This document shows positions 1-12,000 of a stretch of DNA of 64,000 bases, piece after piece; position 1 is the first letter of the stretch; the number at the start of each line of letters is the position of its first letter. The notes beneath the pieces are model-generated. The model was not told the origin of the DNA. It worked only from the letters and a program-made list of their open reading frames with translations, and made no database searches. The position numbers and the translations under genes were made by a program. The stretch is taken from NCBI GenBank assembly GCA_037043015.1, contig CM073324.1:8143013-8207012 (forward strand), in the 5' to 3' direction. The stretch is from Bryum argenteum (Eukaryota; Streptophyta; Bryopsida; Bryales; Bryaceae).

Positions 1-1280
1 CACTTGTGTAAGAAAATTCATGTAAAAGAATTTCTTGATACAAAAAAAGGGATTGGAATAGTAAAATATGCCACATGTTTCAAAAAGCAAAAACTAATAT
101 AACTATCACAAGAATTCATGACATAAGCCTATATCATCTCAAAGTAGGATATAGCTCCAACTACAAGAAATTAGACTTCATATGGAATCCAACCCAACGG
201 CCCGGGCCAGAGCACAAGGTTGGACATGCTCTAAGTATAGAATCATCATTGCAAATCCTACCTAATACCCTAAGCAAAAATCTTCCAACTACAATATTCT
301 AGAATTTCATCTTGAGCTCATATTGAAGCAAAGAAATAAATCATAACAAAGCAAATTGAATTTCACATAATTGGTTAGCAAGGATAAAACATTTCCCATG
401 TTTGAAATCCCAAAAACATGAGATGCCTTTACTAAAATGCATGCCATATATATATATATATTCTCATGTATGGGTCTCAAATTTCACCACACAAACTAAA
501 CTCCATTTGGCACCTAACCCAAGTGATTTCATCAAAAAAAAACTTTGGATGAAAAAAGCTATAATGGCTCTTCAAAGCATGGTTACTTGAGTGCATGGAG
601 AATGTTATATTTGTTTCATAAATCTTTCAGATACATACAAATTCTTTGTACTTCTATACTATCATGAATCTCTTGATGATGGGTATTTAGAAGTACAAAA
701 AATAGTTTGTAAGTACGTTTGAATTTGGCCAAAAGTACGTAGCCAAATTTTGCAAATATAGAATTATTCCCAAACTCCGGTAACCTTGCTTCAAAGTTGT
801 TGCCTTTCATCCAAAATGTCATTTTTTCTACATTTGCGGTGTTTAGGGGTTACAGTGAGGTAAATACACCTATAGTAATAGCAAATTCACGTGTGTTGCT
901 AAGGGAGAGTGCCCAAAACTGAAGCAGTACCAATATTAACCCTTAATTGACATCACTGTTTTGAGAAAAGTGTGACCTCACTGTCCTTTGACCATATTTT
1001 AGCATAGATAATTAAATAAACTCGAAAATCCGAAATGGTGAGTGTCGAGCTAATTTGATTTTGTAAATATTTTTTAAAAAAACGACCACATCGGGTAAAA
1101 TCTCAAAATTTGCCACCGTTGAGAGTATGGAAGTTCTTTTTCAGATTCGGGGACCAATTTGGTCGCATGTGTCAATAAAGGGTTAAAACAGTAGGCTTCT
1201 TCACCCAGGGATACATAATAACTCCTTGACTCAAGAGTAGCATGTACTCACGACAAACATAATAGGGTGCAGAACTCAGG
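1..1280. other. AT-rich intergenic region with dispersed repeat
   Basis: No gene is supported; the short ORFs have no recognisable content. The segment at about 345-600 is a diverged inverted copy of sequence at about 22200-22470. Both copies share the stretches around 'ATGCATGCCAT', 'ACATGAGATG'-like and the Ala-Ile-Met-free run near 'GGCTCTTCAAAGC', so this is a dispersed repeat. The 'ccctaaac...ggttacagtgagg' type sequence around 850-970 is also repeat-like. Confidence 0.5.
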
Positions 1281-1302
1281 TGACTTGACCCAACCCATGC
1301 AA

Positions 1303-1340
1303 CATCCGCGTCGGCGGCCACGTCAGTGCTGACGGCCAGC
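1303..1340. promoter_or_regulatory. Candidate bZIP-type CGTCA/TGACG palindrome upstream of the ABCD gene
   Basis: A GC-rich stretch about 460 bp upstream of the proposed ABCD start contains CCACGTCA followed closely by TGACGG, giving an inverted CGTCAGTGCTGACG. Plant bZIP factors bind such ACGT/TGACG cores. The location in a GC-rich island just ahead of the CT-rich 5' leader (about 1380-1600) fits a promoter, but this is inference from motif and position only. Confidence 0.3.
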
Positions 1341-1792
1341 GGCGGCACTTTGAGTTACTTTTCCAGCTCTCGACGGCCGCCTTCTCTTTCACCGATCACC
1401 GAACACGGAACATCCAGAACACCTCAAATCCCCCGAATTCCTCGTTGATCCTTCGGAGTAGTAATCTCCACTTTCAATCCCCCACAGCACCCATCTCGCC
1501 CCTTCTCACCTCTCTACTCTCTCGCTATGCCCTTCCCCTCCAATTCCTGCCCTCTCTTCCTTAGCTCAATTTCCCTTACCTCGCACTACCACTTTCCACT
1601 TTCTTGAACATCCGTCGTAAGCGTGCACAACGTGAGTGCCTCATTAAAGGATCGCAAGAATCTCATCCCTTCGTCAATTAGGTCAAATTCGAAACACATC
1701 ACTCTTTCCGAAAGCCAAACATATGGTTGAAATTAGCGAAGAGGGAATTTAAGCATGTGGAGCTTTTAGTTGGAGGGAGACAGGGGTTAGCG

Positions 1793-4700
1793 ATGGCGGT
1801 GCTCAGCAAGCACCAGCAACGAGTAGTGGGGTTAGTAGTGTTGGGAGGAGGTGCGCTTGTAGGCGGGAAGGTTTTACAATTCAATATCACAAGATTTCAG
1901 AAGGAGCAACTCGCTTTGTGCGAAATTCATAATCGATCAGCTGCTCAACAAGCTTTGCAGCCTCGGAAGCCCAAGGTTCGTCTCTTTCCGAGGTGATCTA
2001 CTACTTTACTGTTTGTTGGATTCTCTGTTTTTTTTCTTTTTTTTCAAAATTCTCTTTCTGTTGGTGCAGGTTGCAGTGAATGCTCTTTTTGCAAAGCGGC
2101 TACAGGAGATTATCAGAATATGTGTTCCTTCATTATATTCCAAGGAAGCTTTCTTAGTTATCGTGCAGTCTTGCCTTCTGGTCAGCCGCACCCTTTTAAC
2201 AGGTTCGTCCTTGCTTTTCTCTCTATTTCCTGTTTATGTGCTTTCAAGGATTGTTTGTGTTGCTCGGAGTCAAGTCTCAATCGTGTTAAAGAGACAAGGC
2301 CTTTAGGGTTGAATAAGTAGCCATCATCATAGATCAGATGTGTTTTTTGTTTGGCAGATTACATCTCGGCTTTGGAAGGTGTATCCGGTCAATCATGTAT
2401 CAACAAGGTGCGTTTTTTTTGTGAATGTTTCGTGGGTCTACGGTAGAGTCACGTAAATTGGTGACTTTTGCCAAGGCGGTATTATAGTCGAAGCTATTCT
2501 TGTAGGAAAGTGCAAGGGGATCGCAATGCACCAAAGAACATAGGATTTGGATTTGCATGTAAATTCAAAGTCTGTCTTGAGTACATTTTGAAATTTTCAC
2601 GCATGGCGTTGATTCACATTCCAAATTTCTCATTACAACTGGGTTAGAAAGTACATTTTGAAATTTTCACGCATGGCGTTGATTCACATTCCAAATTTCT
2701 CATTACAACTGGGTTAGAAATCAAATTAGGTGCGCCACCGAATTACGTGCCTAAATTAGCAGCATGTATCTCTTAATATGAAATTATTTCTTGTTATGGG
2801 AGCAGGATTGGCCCTTGTTCAGGTCGAATCTTGCAGCGTTTGCGAGGGCAGCTGTTCCAGCAGCTTTAGTCAACAGTGGCTTGAAATACATGCAGGTAAG
2901 TGTTGATTACTCTGCCACAACAACTGGTAATTTTCTTCTAATGAAAGATATTAAGCTGGTGAATTGCTTGATTAATGTTTGTGTTTCGTGTGCAGGCGTT
3001 GATCAGTCTTGCTTTCCAGCAAAGGCTCACTCAGTACTTGCACGAGTGCTATTTATCAAATCGTGTGTATTATGTGGCATCCACTTTGCGTGGCCTTTCA
3101 AATGCAGATCAAGTATGAAAAATCCGTTTGAGTTCATTTTCGGTTCTATCATTATGTTGAGCCCACTGAGGTTTGCAATGTATGGCTTTTTAACAATGGT
3201 AGGCCTTTGTGTATGCAGCGTATTACTGAGGATGTACAGAAATTTGCCTCGGCAGTTAGCGAACTTTTCTCTTACACGTTCAAGCCTATATTGGATATTG
3301 TACTATTTACACGCTCTTTAGCTAAAACCATAGGGTAAGCTTTCTCTCATCGCCATTTTTTGAATCAACGAGTGACACCGCAGGACGTATCTTGCCATGC
3401 GTAGGATTATTGGAACCTCGTCTTTTGGTAAAAGCGTTATTTTTGACAACATTTGTAAGCCAGTAATTTTTACTTTGTTCAATTGCAAGGACTTTGAATA
3501 AATGAAGTATGTGGTATTACTTGCGTGCAGGTACAAGGGCCAGTTCTTTTTGTACGCTTATTTCCTATTTACATCAGCATTCTTACGCTCTATTAGCCCT
3601 CCACTAGCTTTAATGACGGCACAAGAGGCAGCTCTTGCGGGGAATTTTCGAAGTGCACATCAAAGGTATGATTACAGTACAGTGAGAGTAAATATATTCA
3701 TGAAATCTGCTATGTGTTTTCTTTTTTGTAAGTTTTATCCGCTATCGTTGTGTTACGATATATTTGCCGCTATACATTCAAATTTCTAGTGCTTTGTATC
3801 CTCATTTCTGGATTTGTACTTTGGATGGTCAGGATTGTTAGCCATGCGGAGGAGATAGCATTCAATGACCCACCCGGTGGAGATACTGAGCGGATGATTC
3901 TAAACGACCATTTGAATCGATATATGCGCCATTCTCGACTGTCTTCATTCCAAAAATTCGTTCAGCAGGTATTCTGCTATGAATGATTACATCGTAATTG
4001 AAAGGACCATGCAGAATGTTTTCAAAGTTTCAACGTTGCCATCATTAAAACGACGTTTTTATGAAGCAAACGATGAGTTGCGAGCAACATCATTATGAAT
4101 AAGCTTCTGACATGGGATGAGCTCGTGATGTAGGTGGCAGATGGATACACCATCAAGTATACCGCCTCTGTTATAGGACTTTGCGTTTATGCTGCTCCTA
4201 TCTACTTCAGCAAAGAGGTGAGCATCATTTTTGATTTCAGGGGTGCTAGAATATTGATTCGAATTGCATCTAACACTCTCACATTCTTTGCAGACAACCG
4301 ACAGCAAACAGCTGACTGGTGATTATATCCGTTCAATGCGTCTTATGATGGTAAGTAGTAGTGTTTTTCGCCATAAATTATGGTTATGTTAAACTACCTT
4401 TCTCATTTCTTATTCACGAGTTGGATTGTTTGTGCAGAACACATCTTCAGCAATAGGGCAGCTCGTCTTGGTATACAAAAGAGTAACAGCCCTCGCTGGT
4501 TTCACATCGAGGGTCTCCGAGCTTCTTGAATCTGTAAGCTTTACTTTTTCCTACTATTGATAGATTTGTAAGGATCAATCGATTTGATGGATCTATGAGG
4601 ATTAATCGGTTGCTTCCAATTTGGATAAATAGGTGAAGCAATTGAGCACGAAGGAGGGCCAACAGCAACGGGCAGCTGCTCTACAGAAGTTGGTGGAGAC

Positions 4701-6572
4701 CAGCGATGTTACCAAAATGACAACATATACTGCACCGGTTCTGAAGTTTGGCCCTTCGATAGAGTACGTATATCAATCTTTGAATGGATTGCTCATGTAG
4801 CACACTTCAGGAAAGTCATAATGATAAGCTTCTGATCGCTGCAGATTCAAGAATGTATCTCTTTACTCTCCCGATGGGTCGCTGTTGGTTCGGGATTTGA
4901 GCTTTGAGGTGGTGTCTGGCCAGTCCGTGATCATAATGGGTCCTAACGGCAGGTACTACTCGAATCAACCACTCTCTTTGTTTATCGTTAGCTATCGCAA
5001 TGGTCATCGAACTCATTATCTTAAACTCAGTTTTAAGTGGCAAGTTTGTTGCAATCATCTGCTTGAGTGATGAGCATTGTACTTTTTGCTTCAAAAACAT
5101 CTGAAGATGAAAACTTCATGGAAACCGCTCTCCTTGAAAACCAAGCCCGAGGGGCTTGTTGTTTACTTAAATAGGATCGAGAACCAGAAAGATGGGTTGC
5201 ATGCTAGTATTTCTAAGTTGGAAGATAATGAGGGTTTCTGAGAAAGGGTGATGTATAGTAGTAGTTAAAGGATGCAGCTGAATCGTGGTGCATTGTACAG
5301 TGGCAAGTCGTCACTATTTCGCGTTCTTGCGGAGCTTTGGCCTCTACAGAGTGGTGAAATTACCCGACCGCCTCGAGAGGACATTTTCTACCTTTCTCAG
5401 GTGAGCTAGTAGTACAAAATTCTCTTTGGAAGCTTCAGCTATTATTGAGTACATATAGTGTTCTTAAAGTTCTCCACTACAACTTTCATGCATGTAGAAG
5501 CAGCGTATTTCTGTAGAAAAATTCCAATCTTCGAGAAGTCTGTTCTAATGCATAGGTTGCAGAAAAAGCAGTTAATTTGACATGTACTTTTCACTTGTTG
5601 CAGAGGCCATACCTTGTGCGAGGATCACTTAGAGATCAAGTGCGGTACCCAAAACCCCCGTTGTCTGTTTCAAGAGCCACGCAAGGAAAGAAATGGTCCA
5701 GCTCTGCGTCGTTGAATACTATTAAACACATGAAGCATTCGGATGACGATCGAGTGTTGGAAGCTCTAGATGCAACGGAGATTGGTTACCTCGTTCATCG
5801 TGGAGATGGCCTTGACCAAGTGCAGGTGCCTACAAATCTTCTTTTCCTTACCACGCTTGTATAAGGTTCATGACCAACAGAAGATGTCATTCGTTTGTCT
5901 CTGACTTTTGGAATCTGCGAACCAGAACTGGGAAGAGACTCTGTCTGGAGGTGAAAAACAGCGGATGGCCGTTGCCCGTGTCTTGTTTCATAACCCGAGG
6001 TATGGATTGCTCCAACTCTGCTTGGTGCCTGTCTTTTTTTCATATGCCAACACTTTCCTTTGTGGTTGGTCCTTCTTTTCACTTAGTTGCTATTTATGGT
6101 ATTAGGTTCGCCGTGCTGGACGAGTGCACATCAGCAGTAAGTGCAGATGGGGAAGAAAATTTGTACAAGAATTTGCAGGAAAGTGGAATCACGTTGCTTT
6201 CCATAGCCCACCGTCCCGCTCTTAAGAAGTAAGCATTTCCAACATGACCACATTTGTGACGTTCTGAGTCCTAGTGGATGCTACACATTCCACCCTTCCT
6301 TCTTACTCATCAGTTGAGGTTGAGCTAGTGCAGTTTCAGTAATATTTTAGTCTCAAACTTTCCATTTCTTCTTATGTCAACAAATATTGGTTGTTTGGAT
6401 TCTCAGCCTTCAACAAATGCTCCACATTCATGTCGATTGTAACAGGGTTAGTGATCGGACATTGGTTGTTTGGGGGTGCAGGTATCACTCGGCTGTTTTG
6501 TATCTGGATGGTAGCAATTCTGGACACGGCTGGAAGTACGAGAAGCTTGAGTCAGAGAATGCAGTGTTCTAG
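1793..6572 (+). CDS. Half-size peroxisomal-type ABC transporter, subfamily D
   Basis: Eighteen exons can be joined in frame: 1793-1975, 2070-2202, 2358-2407, 2806-2895, 2996-3112, 3219-3334, 3531-3665, 3833-3968, 4134-4217, 4294-4350, 4438-4533, 4633-4763, 4845-4952, 5301-5400, 5604-5825, 5926-5999, 6106-6228 and 6482-6572. The product is about 681 aa, the usual length of an ABCD half-transporter. The order is a basic/hydrophobic N-terminus, the membrane domain (about residues 60-400, with [11 protein letters not shown] and the EAA-like HAEEIAF near 280), Walker A GPNGSGKSS (near 478), signature LSGGEKQR (near 592), Walker B FAVLDE (near 615) and the H-loop SIAHRP. The end, [10 protein letters not shown] then GHGWKYEKL, is typical of ALDP/PXA proteins. 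The family moves acyl-CoAs or fatty acids into peroxisomes; flowering-plant CTS/PXA1 is full-size, whereas this one is a half unit that must dimerise. The start at 1793 is the first in-frame ATG. No disruption is seen. Confidence 0.93.
2581..2720. repeat. Perfect 70-bp tandem duplication in ABCD intron 3
   Basis: Bases 2581-2650 and 2651-2720 are identical 70-bp units starting GTACATTTTG and ending GGGTTAGAAA. They lie wholly within the intron between the exons ending at 2407 and starting at 2806. The perfect identity points to a recent duplication. Confidence 0.95.
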
Positions 6573-7130
6573 GAGATTGACATGTTTCCAGCAAGGGTCG
6601 TGATGGATTTTGAGTTTTCAAGGAGACATGGCATATCAAGGTTGCCTCCTCCACAAGATTCTTACATCACAATCTAATCACCTTGTACATGATAGAAATC
6701 GGAAAGCATTCTTTTATTAGGTAGTGGAGACAGTGTTCACATTCATTGAAGTACCATCTTTGTAAATTTCGTGGGCTGGAAGTGGTCTCAATGTGGAACG
6801 CTTTTTCTAATAACATCAACCGTTGCATGGTGGGGTGGGTATATTGATGGAACGCATTCTAAGTTGCGGATGTTCCACGCTGAAGTGCAGGTGTCCATTA
6901 TTCTTATGATGGTGTTCACATATCGCTCTTGAAGCTGTAACTGGGTTTGCACTTGAATAAATATCGGAATTCAAAATGTTGAAAAGTGCTTCTTGATGAA
7001 TTATCTGGTGGTCGGGAACTTGACAAACTGAAGCATTCATGTCAGTTTGAACATTATATGACCAAGAGTCCTCTTGTAAGTCATGTTTTGAGTCCTCCGA
7101 GTGCTTTAGGTCGATCCCGAATTTTGAGGA
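6573..7130 (+). other. 3' UTR and downstream spacer of the ABCD gene
   Basis: No ORF of interest lies between the ABCD stop codon and the (AT)n tract. The sequence is likely to include the 3' untranslated region. AATAAA-like signals occur (for example near 6955), but the polyadenylation site cannot be fixed. Confidence 0.4.
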
Positions 7131-7148
7131 GCTGTACCCAGAGGAAAA

Positions 7149-7149
<1 letters not shown>

Positions 7150-7230
<81 letters not shown>
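7150..7230. repeat. (AT)n microsatellite
   Basis: About 80 bp of uninterrupted TA dinucleotide follows the ABCD 3' region. ORFs of alternating Ile-Tyr across it are artefacts of the repeat. Confidence 0.97.
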
Positions 7231-7236
<6 letters not shown>

Positions 7237-7873
7237 GACCCATCCAATTTATAGAACCTTGGTTGGACTTTTACGTTGTTTACAATAAAACCGTTAAAAT
7301 AGGGCAAGGTTTTCTTGGTGTAAGAAAACTTACTATTTGGGAAACTATTGAGGTTCGTCAAACATTACCTGTGGTCTCTCTCCATTTTATTATATATGTA
7401 ATTTTATCCAATCATATTTATTTCCAACTACTAATAGTAGAAAGTACATTTCATATTGATATTCAAAGTACATTTCATATGATATTTTGAGCGGTTTGGT
7501 TCGTGCATTACTGGAAAAATTGTTTGGAACTATTGTTTAGAATAATGTGTCTGAAATGACACAAGAAATCCATGTTGGAAATGACTTAGACTTGTGTCAT
7601 CATAAACATAGTGATGTCACTAAAGACTACTCGTGATGTCACTTTTAGCCAACTACAAGATGACTGTATCACATATTTTCTTTGAAGTTATCATTAATGT
7701 ACTAAATGGAGGTGCATGTTATTTTTTAACATGAGATAGTATTGTGGAGCTTGGTAAACATTGTTTCATACAATATTGGAAGAAAGAATCCTTAATTGTC
7801 TGGGATATCAATTAATTATATTGGATATGTGAACTTAGGATACGCGAGATTAAGAGCAACTATAATCATCTTC
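7231..7873. other. AT-rich spacer between the ABCD gene and the large TIR element
   Basis: No gene is visible. The stretch near 7290-7345 (GCAAGGTTTTCTTGGTG followed by AAAACTTACTAT) recurs in diverged form near 35800-35840, so part of this spacer is a dispersed repeat. Confidence 0.5.
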
Positions 7874-7910
7874 ATTATAAAACGGATATTTAACTAATTA
7901 TGGACAAATT
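7874..7910. repeat. Left terminal inverted repeat of the 14.3-kb element
   Basis: The sequence running through AACGGATATTTAACTAATTA and TGGACAAATT pairs with the reverse complement of 22109-22144, which reads AACGGGTATTTAACTATTTA then TGGACAATTT. The two ends therefore match at about 30 of 33 positions after a 2-base gap near the outer edge. Confidence 0.8.
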
Positions 7911-8079
7911 CCAAACTTATGGATAATTTCACTAAAAAAATAAGTATAAAAATGTATGGAAGATTAATAAATAATAGAAAACCAAGCAAGATATATTGAA
8001 AATCAAGCAAGATATATTGAAAAGTGCATGTAAAGTAATAAAACTATCTAAATTACCCCCAAAAAAAAAAATGAAATTA

Positions 8080-9001
8080 TATCGGCTGAAGGCCAATACA
8101 AGGAAAACCGCTGAACCCTAAACCCTAGACCCTAAACCCTATACTGTAGACCCTAGACCCTAAACCCTAGACCGTAGACCGTCTACAGCATTTCCCGTCT
8201 CCAACCCACATTAGCTGAAATGCTGTATCGGACGGCCGCCGATAGAAGCCCCAGGAATATGACGAAGTAGTAGTAACAAATTATCAGATCTCAGCTCAGA
8301 AACGGAATCCTAAAGGTTGCTCACTCATTCATACACAGATCAGTTCAATACGATTGAGAGGAATACAGTAATATAATGTCATGAATAGCAAAGTCCAATA
8401 TCGGCCGCCAGCCGAGAAACGCGAGAACAATGAAAGAAGAGGAGTACATTGTAAGTGTAAATTACAATGATCGCTACAGTAAAGACAAAGTAGGATATAC
8501 TGTATCGGAAAGCCATAGGAAGCTCAGACTTGATCAGCCGCCAGCCGAGAAACAGTAAACTAGAGAAATGGAGGGAGCACAACGAAGCAACCAAGAACGC
8601 TACATTGTCAAAAACGATGTATATATTGCAATCAAAAGTCATGGATAGCTAAATCCGGTATCGGCCGCCAGCTGAGAAAATGTAAACCAGAGTAATGGGA
8701 TGAGAAGAGCCGATGTGATAAAAGAGCTCTAGCACATTGATAATGCAGAGTATGCCGTAGCGAAATTACAACAGGTACACAGAGACTATAGACATGGAAC
8801 GCACTAGTAAGGTGAGTCGGATATGAACCAGCGGGTATAGCGTCGTGTCGGCCGCGGCGATAGGAGGTCGGAGTTGCTGGTGCGAAAGCATATGAGTGAT
8901 GATAAGTATCGGCCGGCAGCCGACAAGTGCAGAGCAGGGACGTCATAGCGTGGGAGGATGCGAGGGAGGCTCACATGAAGCGTGTCGGCCGGGAGCCGAT
9001 A
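8080..9001. repeat. Cluster of eight 19-bp palindromes, left subterminal block
   Basis: Palindromes related to TATCGGCTGGCAGCCGATA lie at 8080, 8226, 8399, 8532, 8659, 8847, 8907 and 8983, on the left flank outside the main exons. Several here end CCGAGA instead of CCGATA, so this block is more diverged. Spacing is irregular (about 60-190 bp). Confidence 0.88.
8108..8182. repeat. Degenerate plant-telomere-type repeat near the element's left end
   Basis: The stretch holds several CCCTAAA/CCCTAGA units (AACCCTAAACCCTAGACCC, then related copies with CCGTAGA variants). CCCTAAA is the plant telomere unit; this is an interstitial, diverged copy inside the large element. A short TTTAGGG pair also occurs at 14289-14304, just before the start codon of the plus-strand gene. 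Confidence 0.8.
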
Positions 9002-9020
9002 CAAATGTATACAGATTAGC

Positions 9021-12000
9021 TTAGAGAACAGCTCCAGCGGCCTCAAGGTTAGACATTGCAGCTGCAGCGGCCTGCTCGAGAATGATATGTGTAGCTGGTG
9101 GACCTTTCCTTGCATGTGACGGCATCCTATGAGAGAACAGAACAATGTTCACATTCACAATCTGAGGAAGACAAGGCTCCTTATGCCAGCGGCGAGTCCA
9201 GCAATCCCTAGCGATGATTGATTTTCCTTGCTTCTTAGCTCGCATAGGGGTCTACCATTCGATCTTGAAATTTCCGTAGGTAGGACTAGGCGTCAGATCA
9301 ACACACTCAAGGACACGCCCCAGCCAGTCAGGAAGGAAATGGTCGTCGCAGGGGCGGCATAGGACGAAGTCTCCAAGAAGAACATCACGGAATGGATTAA
9401 AGTTGAGCCTCGGTCGGTCTTTAGCAGGACCACAGTAAGGATAAGCATCTGCATCATCCTCAGGCGTAATGTCCTGTGGCTGAGAGGAGCTCGATCCAAA
9501 ATCAAACGAGGCACGAGAATGATCACGAGTCCAGTCTGAAATAGGCCAAAATCCTTCGACAAGAACGTCAGGGGTAGACGGTAATGGTGAATTGATCTCC
9601 CGGTTGATACGCTCCCAGTAGCCAACAGGTCCAGCCATCTCCTCGCAGTAACGCCTATTACGCGCCATACCGGTCTTCCAAAACTCAATGAATTTAGAAA
9701 TACCGTGCTTGATGAAACCCTGTTTGTGATTGCACTCCGAGGCACAAGCTTGCTCCTTCACGGAGTTCAACTTGTTGGGGTTAACCTCCGTGACGCCCCA
9801 TAATGGCTTAAACGGAACAGGACGTGGGTCGCCATGTGGAATTCTAGGTGTCCCTTGCTTGTCAGAAGTCCACATCTTGACGGGGGGACCAGGTGGGAGC
9901 CAAGAAGAATCAGTCGATTTTCTCTTATACCTCATGACAGGCCAGCCACGATCGTCACCGTCCTCTTCGACCCAGAACTTGAAAAGATGCATATCATTAA
10001 GTCCAACAATTTTGTTGACACCGTCGTGATGAAAGTCCTTGACGTAGGATTTGAAATCCGCGACCTCTTGAACGAATTCAGGGATGAAGGCAACTGTCTT
10101 CTGCGAGTCCATGAAAGCCTTCATGAGATCGCCTAGAACGTATGTGTTCTTTCGCTTGATGAGCTTGGAAAGGTAACTGAAATGGACATCAATATCCTCG
10201 TGAGTGTGGCCAACAATCAGGAACCCAACAGTGACCTCCTTGAATGTACGCCGAGCGGTCAGCAAAGAGCAGAAGGCCATCACAAATCTGTTCTTGTTGT
10301 CCTTGGCGGAATTATCAAGCTGCAAGAATAGCTTATGCGGAAGCGGAACAAGCGGACGTCCAGGTTCTGAAGGACCGAACTGAGACCCGGTGGCGGGTGG
10401 GATAGTAGCGAAACACCTAGACTTTCCATGTAGCAAAGCTTGGAAGAAGCTGTTTTGTGGAGGTGTGGGAAAGAGCTCCCAAGATTCACGTACGGATGGC
10501 TTCTCAAGCGCTCGCAGTACACGACACAAGGAAGAGATTGTGAAGTTGGAATCCCCCGGCCAGAGCGCAGTGGAGTAGTGTGTGTACGCACCATCACCGT
10601 GGCCGTGTGTCAACATGCCGCAATGTAAACCGAATTTGTCCAAGGCCAACAGTGGCTTTCGTAATCCTCTGCATTCTGGGAATGGCCGTCTTCGTGGTAT
10701 CCATCTTGTCATGGATTATACATAGAAACTCAGAGGGGTTCTCGCAGGACTAGGAATTCCAGCCACCATATATATGGCGGCAGGCACGCTGGTAGTTGAG
10801 ATGGCGATTCCGGTCATCGACTAATGCCTGCCATTCATCACAGCCCCTTGGGTACTTGGATATGCACTCCACAAGGAAGTCACACTCAGTACACTTAGAC
10901 AAGCTGCTCCCAACAACTTTAAGCTCGACGTTCTTGAAGTGGTTCTTTCGAAGCTGACTGATGGTGGACTGAGAGACCGGCTTATGGTGGCATTTGATGT
11001 TCACCTGGAAGGAGGAGATAAGGAAGGATGTTAACATCCTGGTTGACACCTCCTATCGGCCGGCAGCCGACAGAACTGCACTGACATAAGCACGAACTAA
11101 TCGCTAACGGAGTATCGGCTGCCAGCCGACAAGTAGCACAGCGACGACTAGATAAGCCACGACGGAATTGACAGCAGAAGAAAAAGAAGAATGGTCTAAT
11201 TAGAAACATCCGAAACATAGCAACCTAGTGTATCGGTCGGTACCCGGCATCGAGGACGAAGAGGAAATAACAATGGTTTTACTTGATTCACTTGCTCGCG
11301 CATGGTGTCCCAATTGAGAGCAGATGGAACAACCTTCAGATTGTCAACTCGCTTATTTCCAACAAGCCTGAACTCGTTAGGCATCTGGTCCGCATTCTCG
11401 TCAATAATCTTCTGCAGGGTTGCTCTGGCCTGAATCGTATGCGGACGTGGACGGACAGCTCCAGAATTGCCATGCGATCCGCTCACTGATCCACCCATTG
11501 CTGCAGCTTTGTAGACGTGGTAAGCTGATCTAGAGACAGCGTGAATGATATACCAAGCGTTCTCGCAGACCTCAACATTCTCAAGCGTGATGAATTTCCT
11601 GCCTCCCGGTTCATGTACATGAAGTTGACTTTGAACGGCATACGTTGTCTCTCTTCTAATTTCAAAAGAGCGAGCATAGTACTTACGACGAAGGATTTGA
11701 GTAGACTCCCATGGAAACGTCTGACAGCACCTACTCTTGCAGCACAGCTGAGAACTAACCTTGCGAATTTCATCATCCGAGGTCTTCGATTTAAGCCTAG
11801 ACCTAGCGGGCTGCTCCTTTGACAAGAGTCTACGACGAACGGACATGTGGGGATTCCGAGGGACGCCCTGAAGTCCCGGATGTTCGAAGGTAGAATTCTG
11901 AGCGGCCTCAGAGCATAGCATGACTGACAGGAGTTGACCGCCTTCAAGTCGAGTCCGCGAAAGAGGCCATCTCATGGTCGTGAGCTGTAGGGTATCGTGC

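Noticed and set aside
5105-5240. Exon-like open stretch ([20 protein letters not shown]) inside ABCD intron 13
   Set aside because: Including it would break the Walker A motif, which is restored only by joining 4952 to 5301. It is probably a chance ORF or a foreign fragment in the intron.
9730-10628. Plus-strand ORFs opposite the DUF7869-like exon
   Set aside because: They are antisense shadows; the minus strand carries the recognisable motifs.
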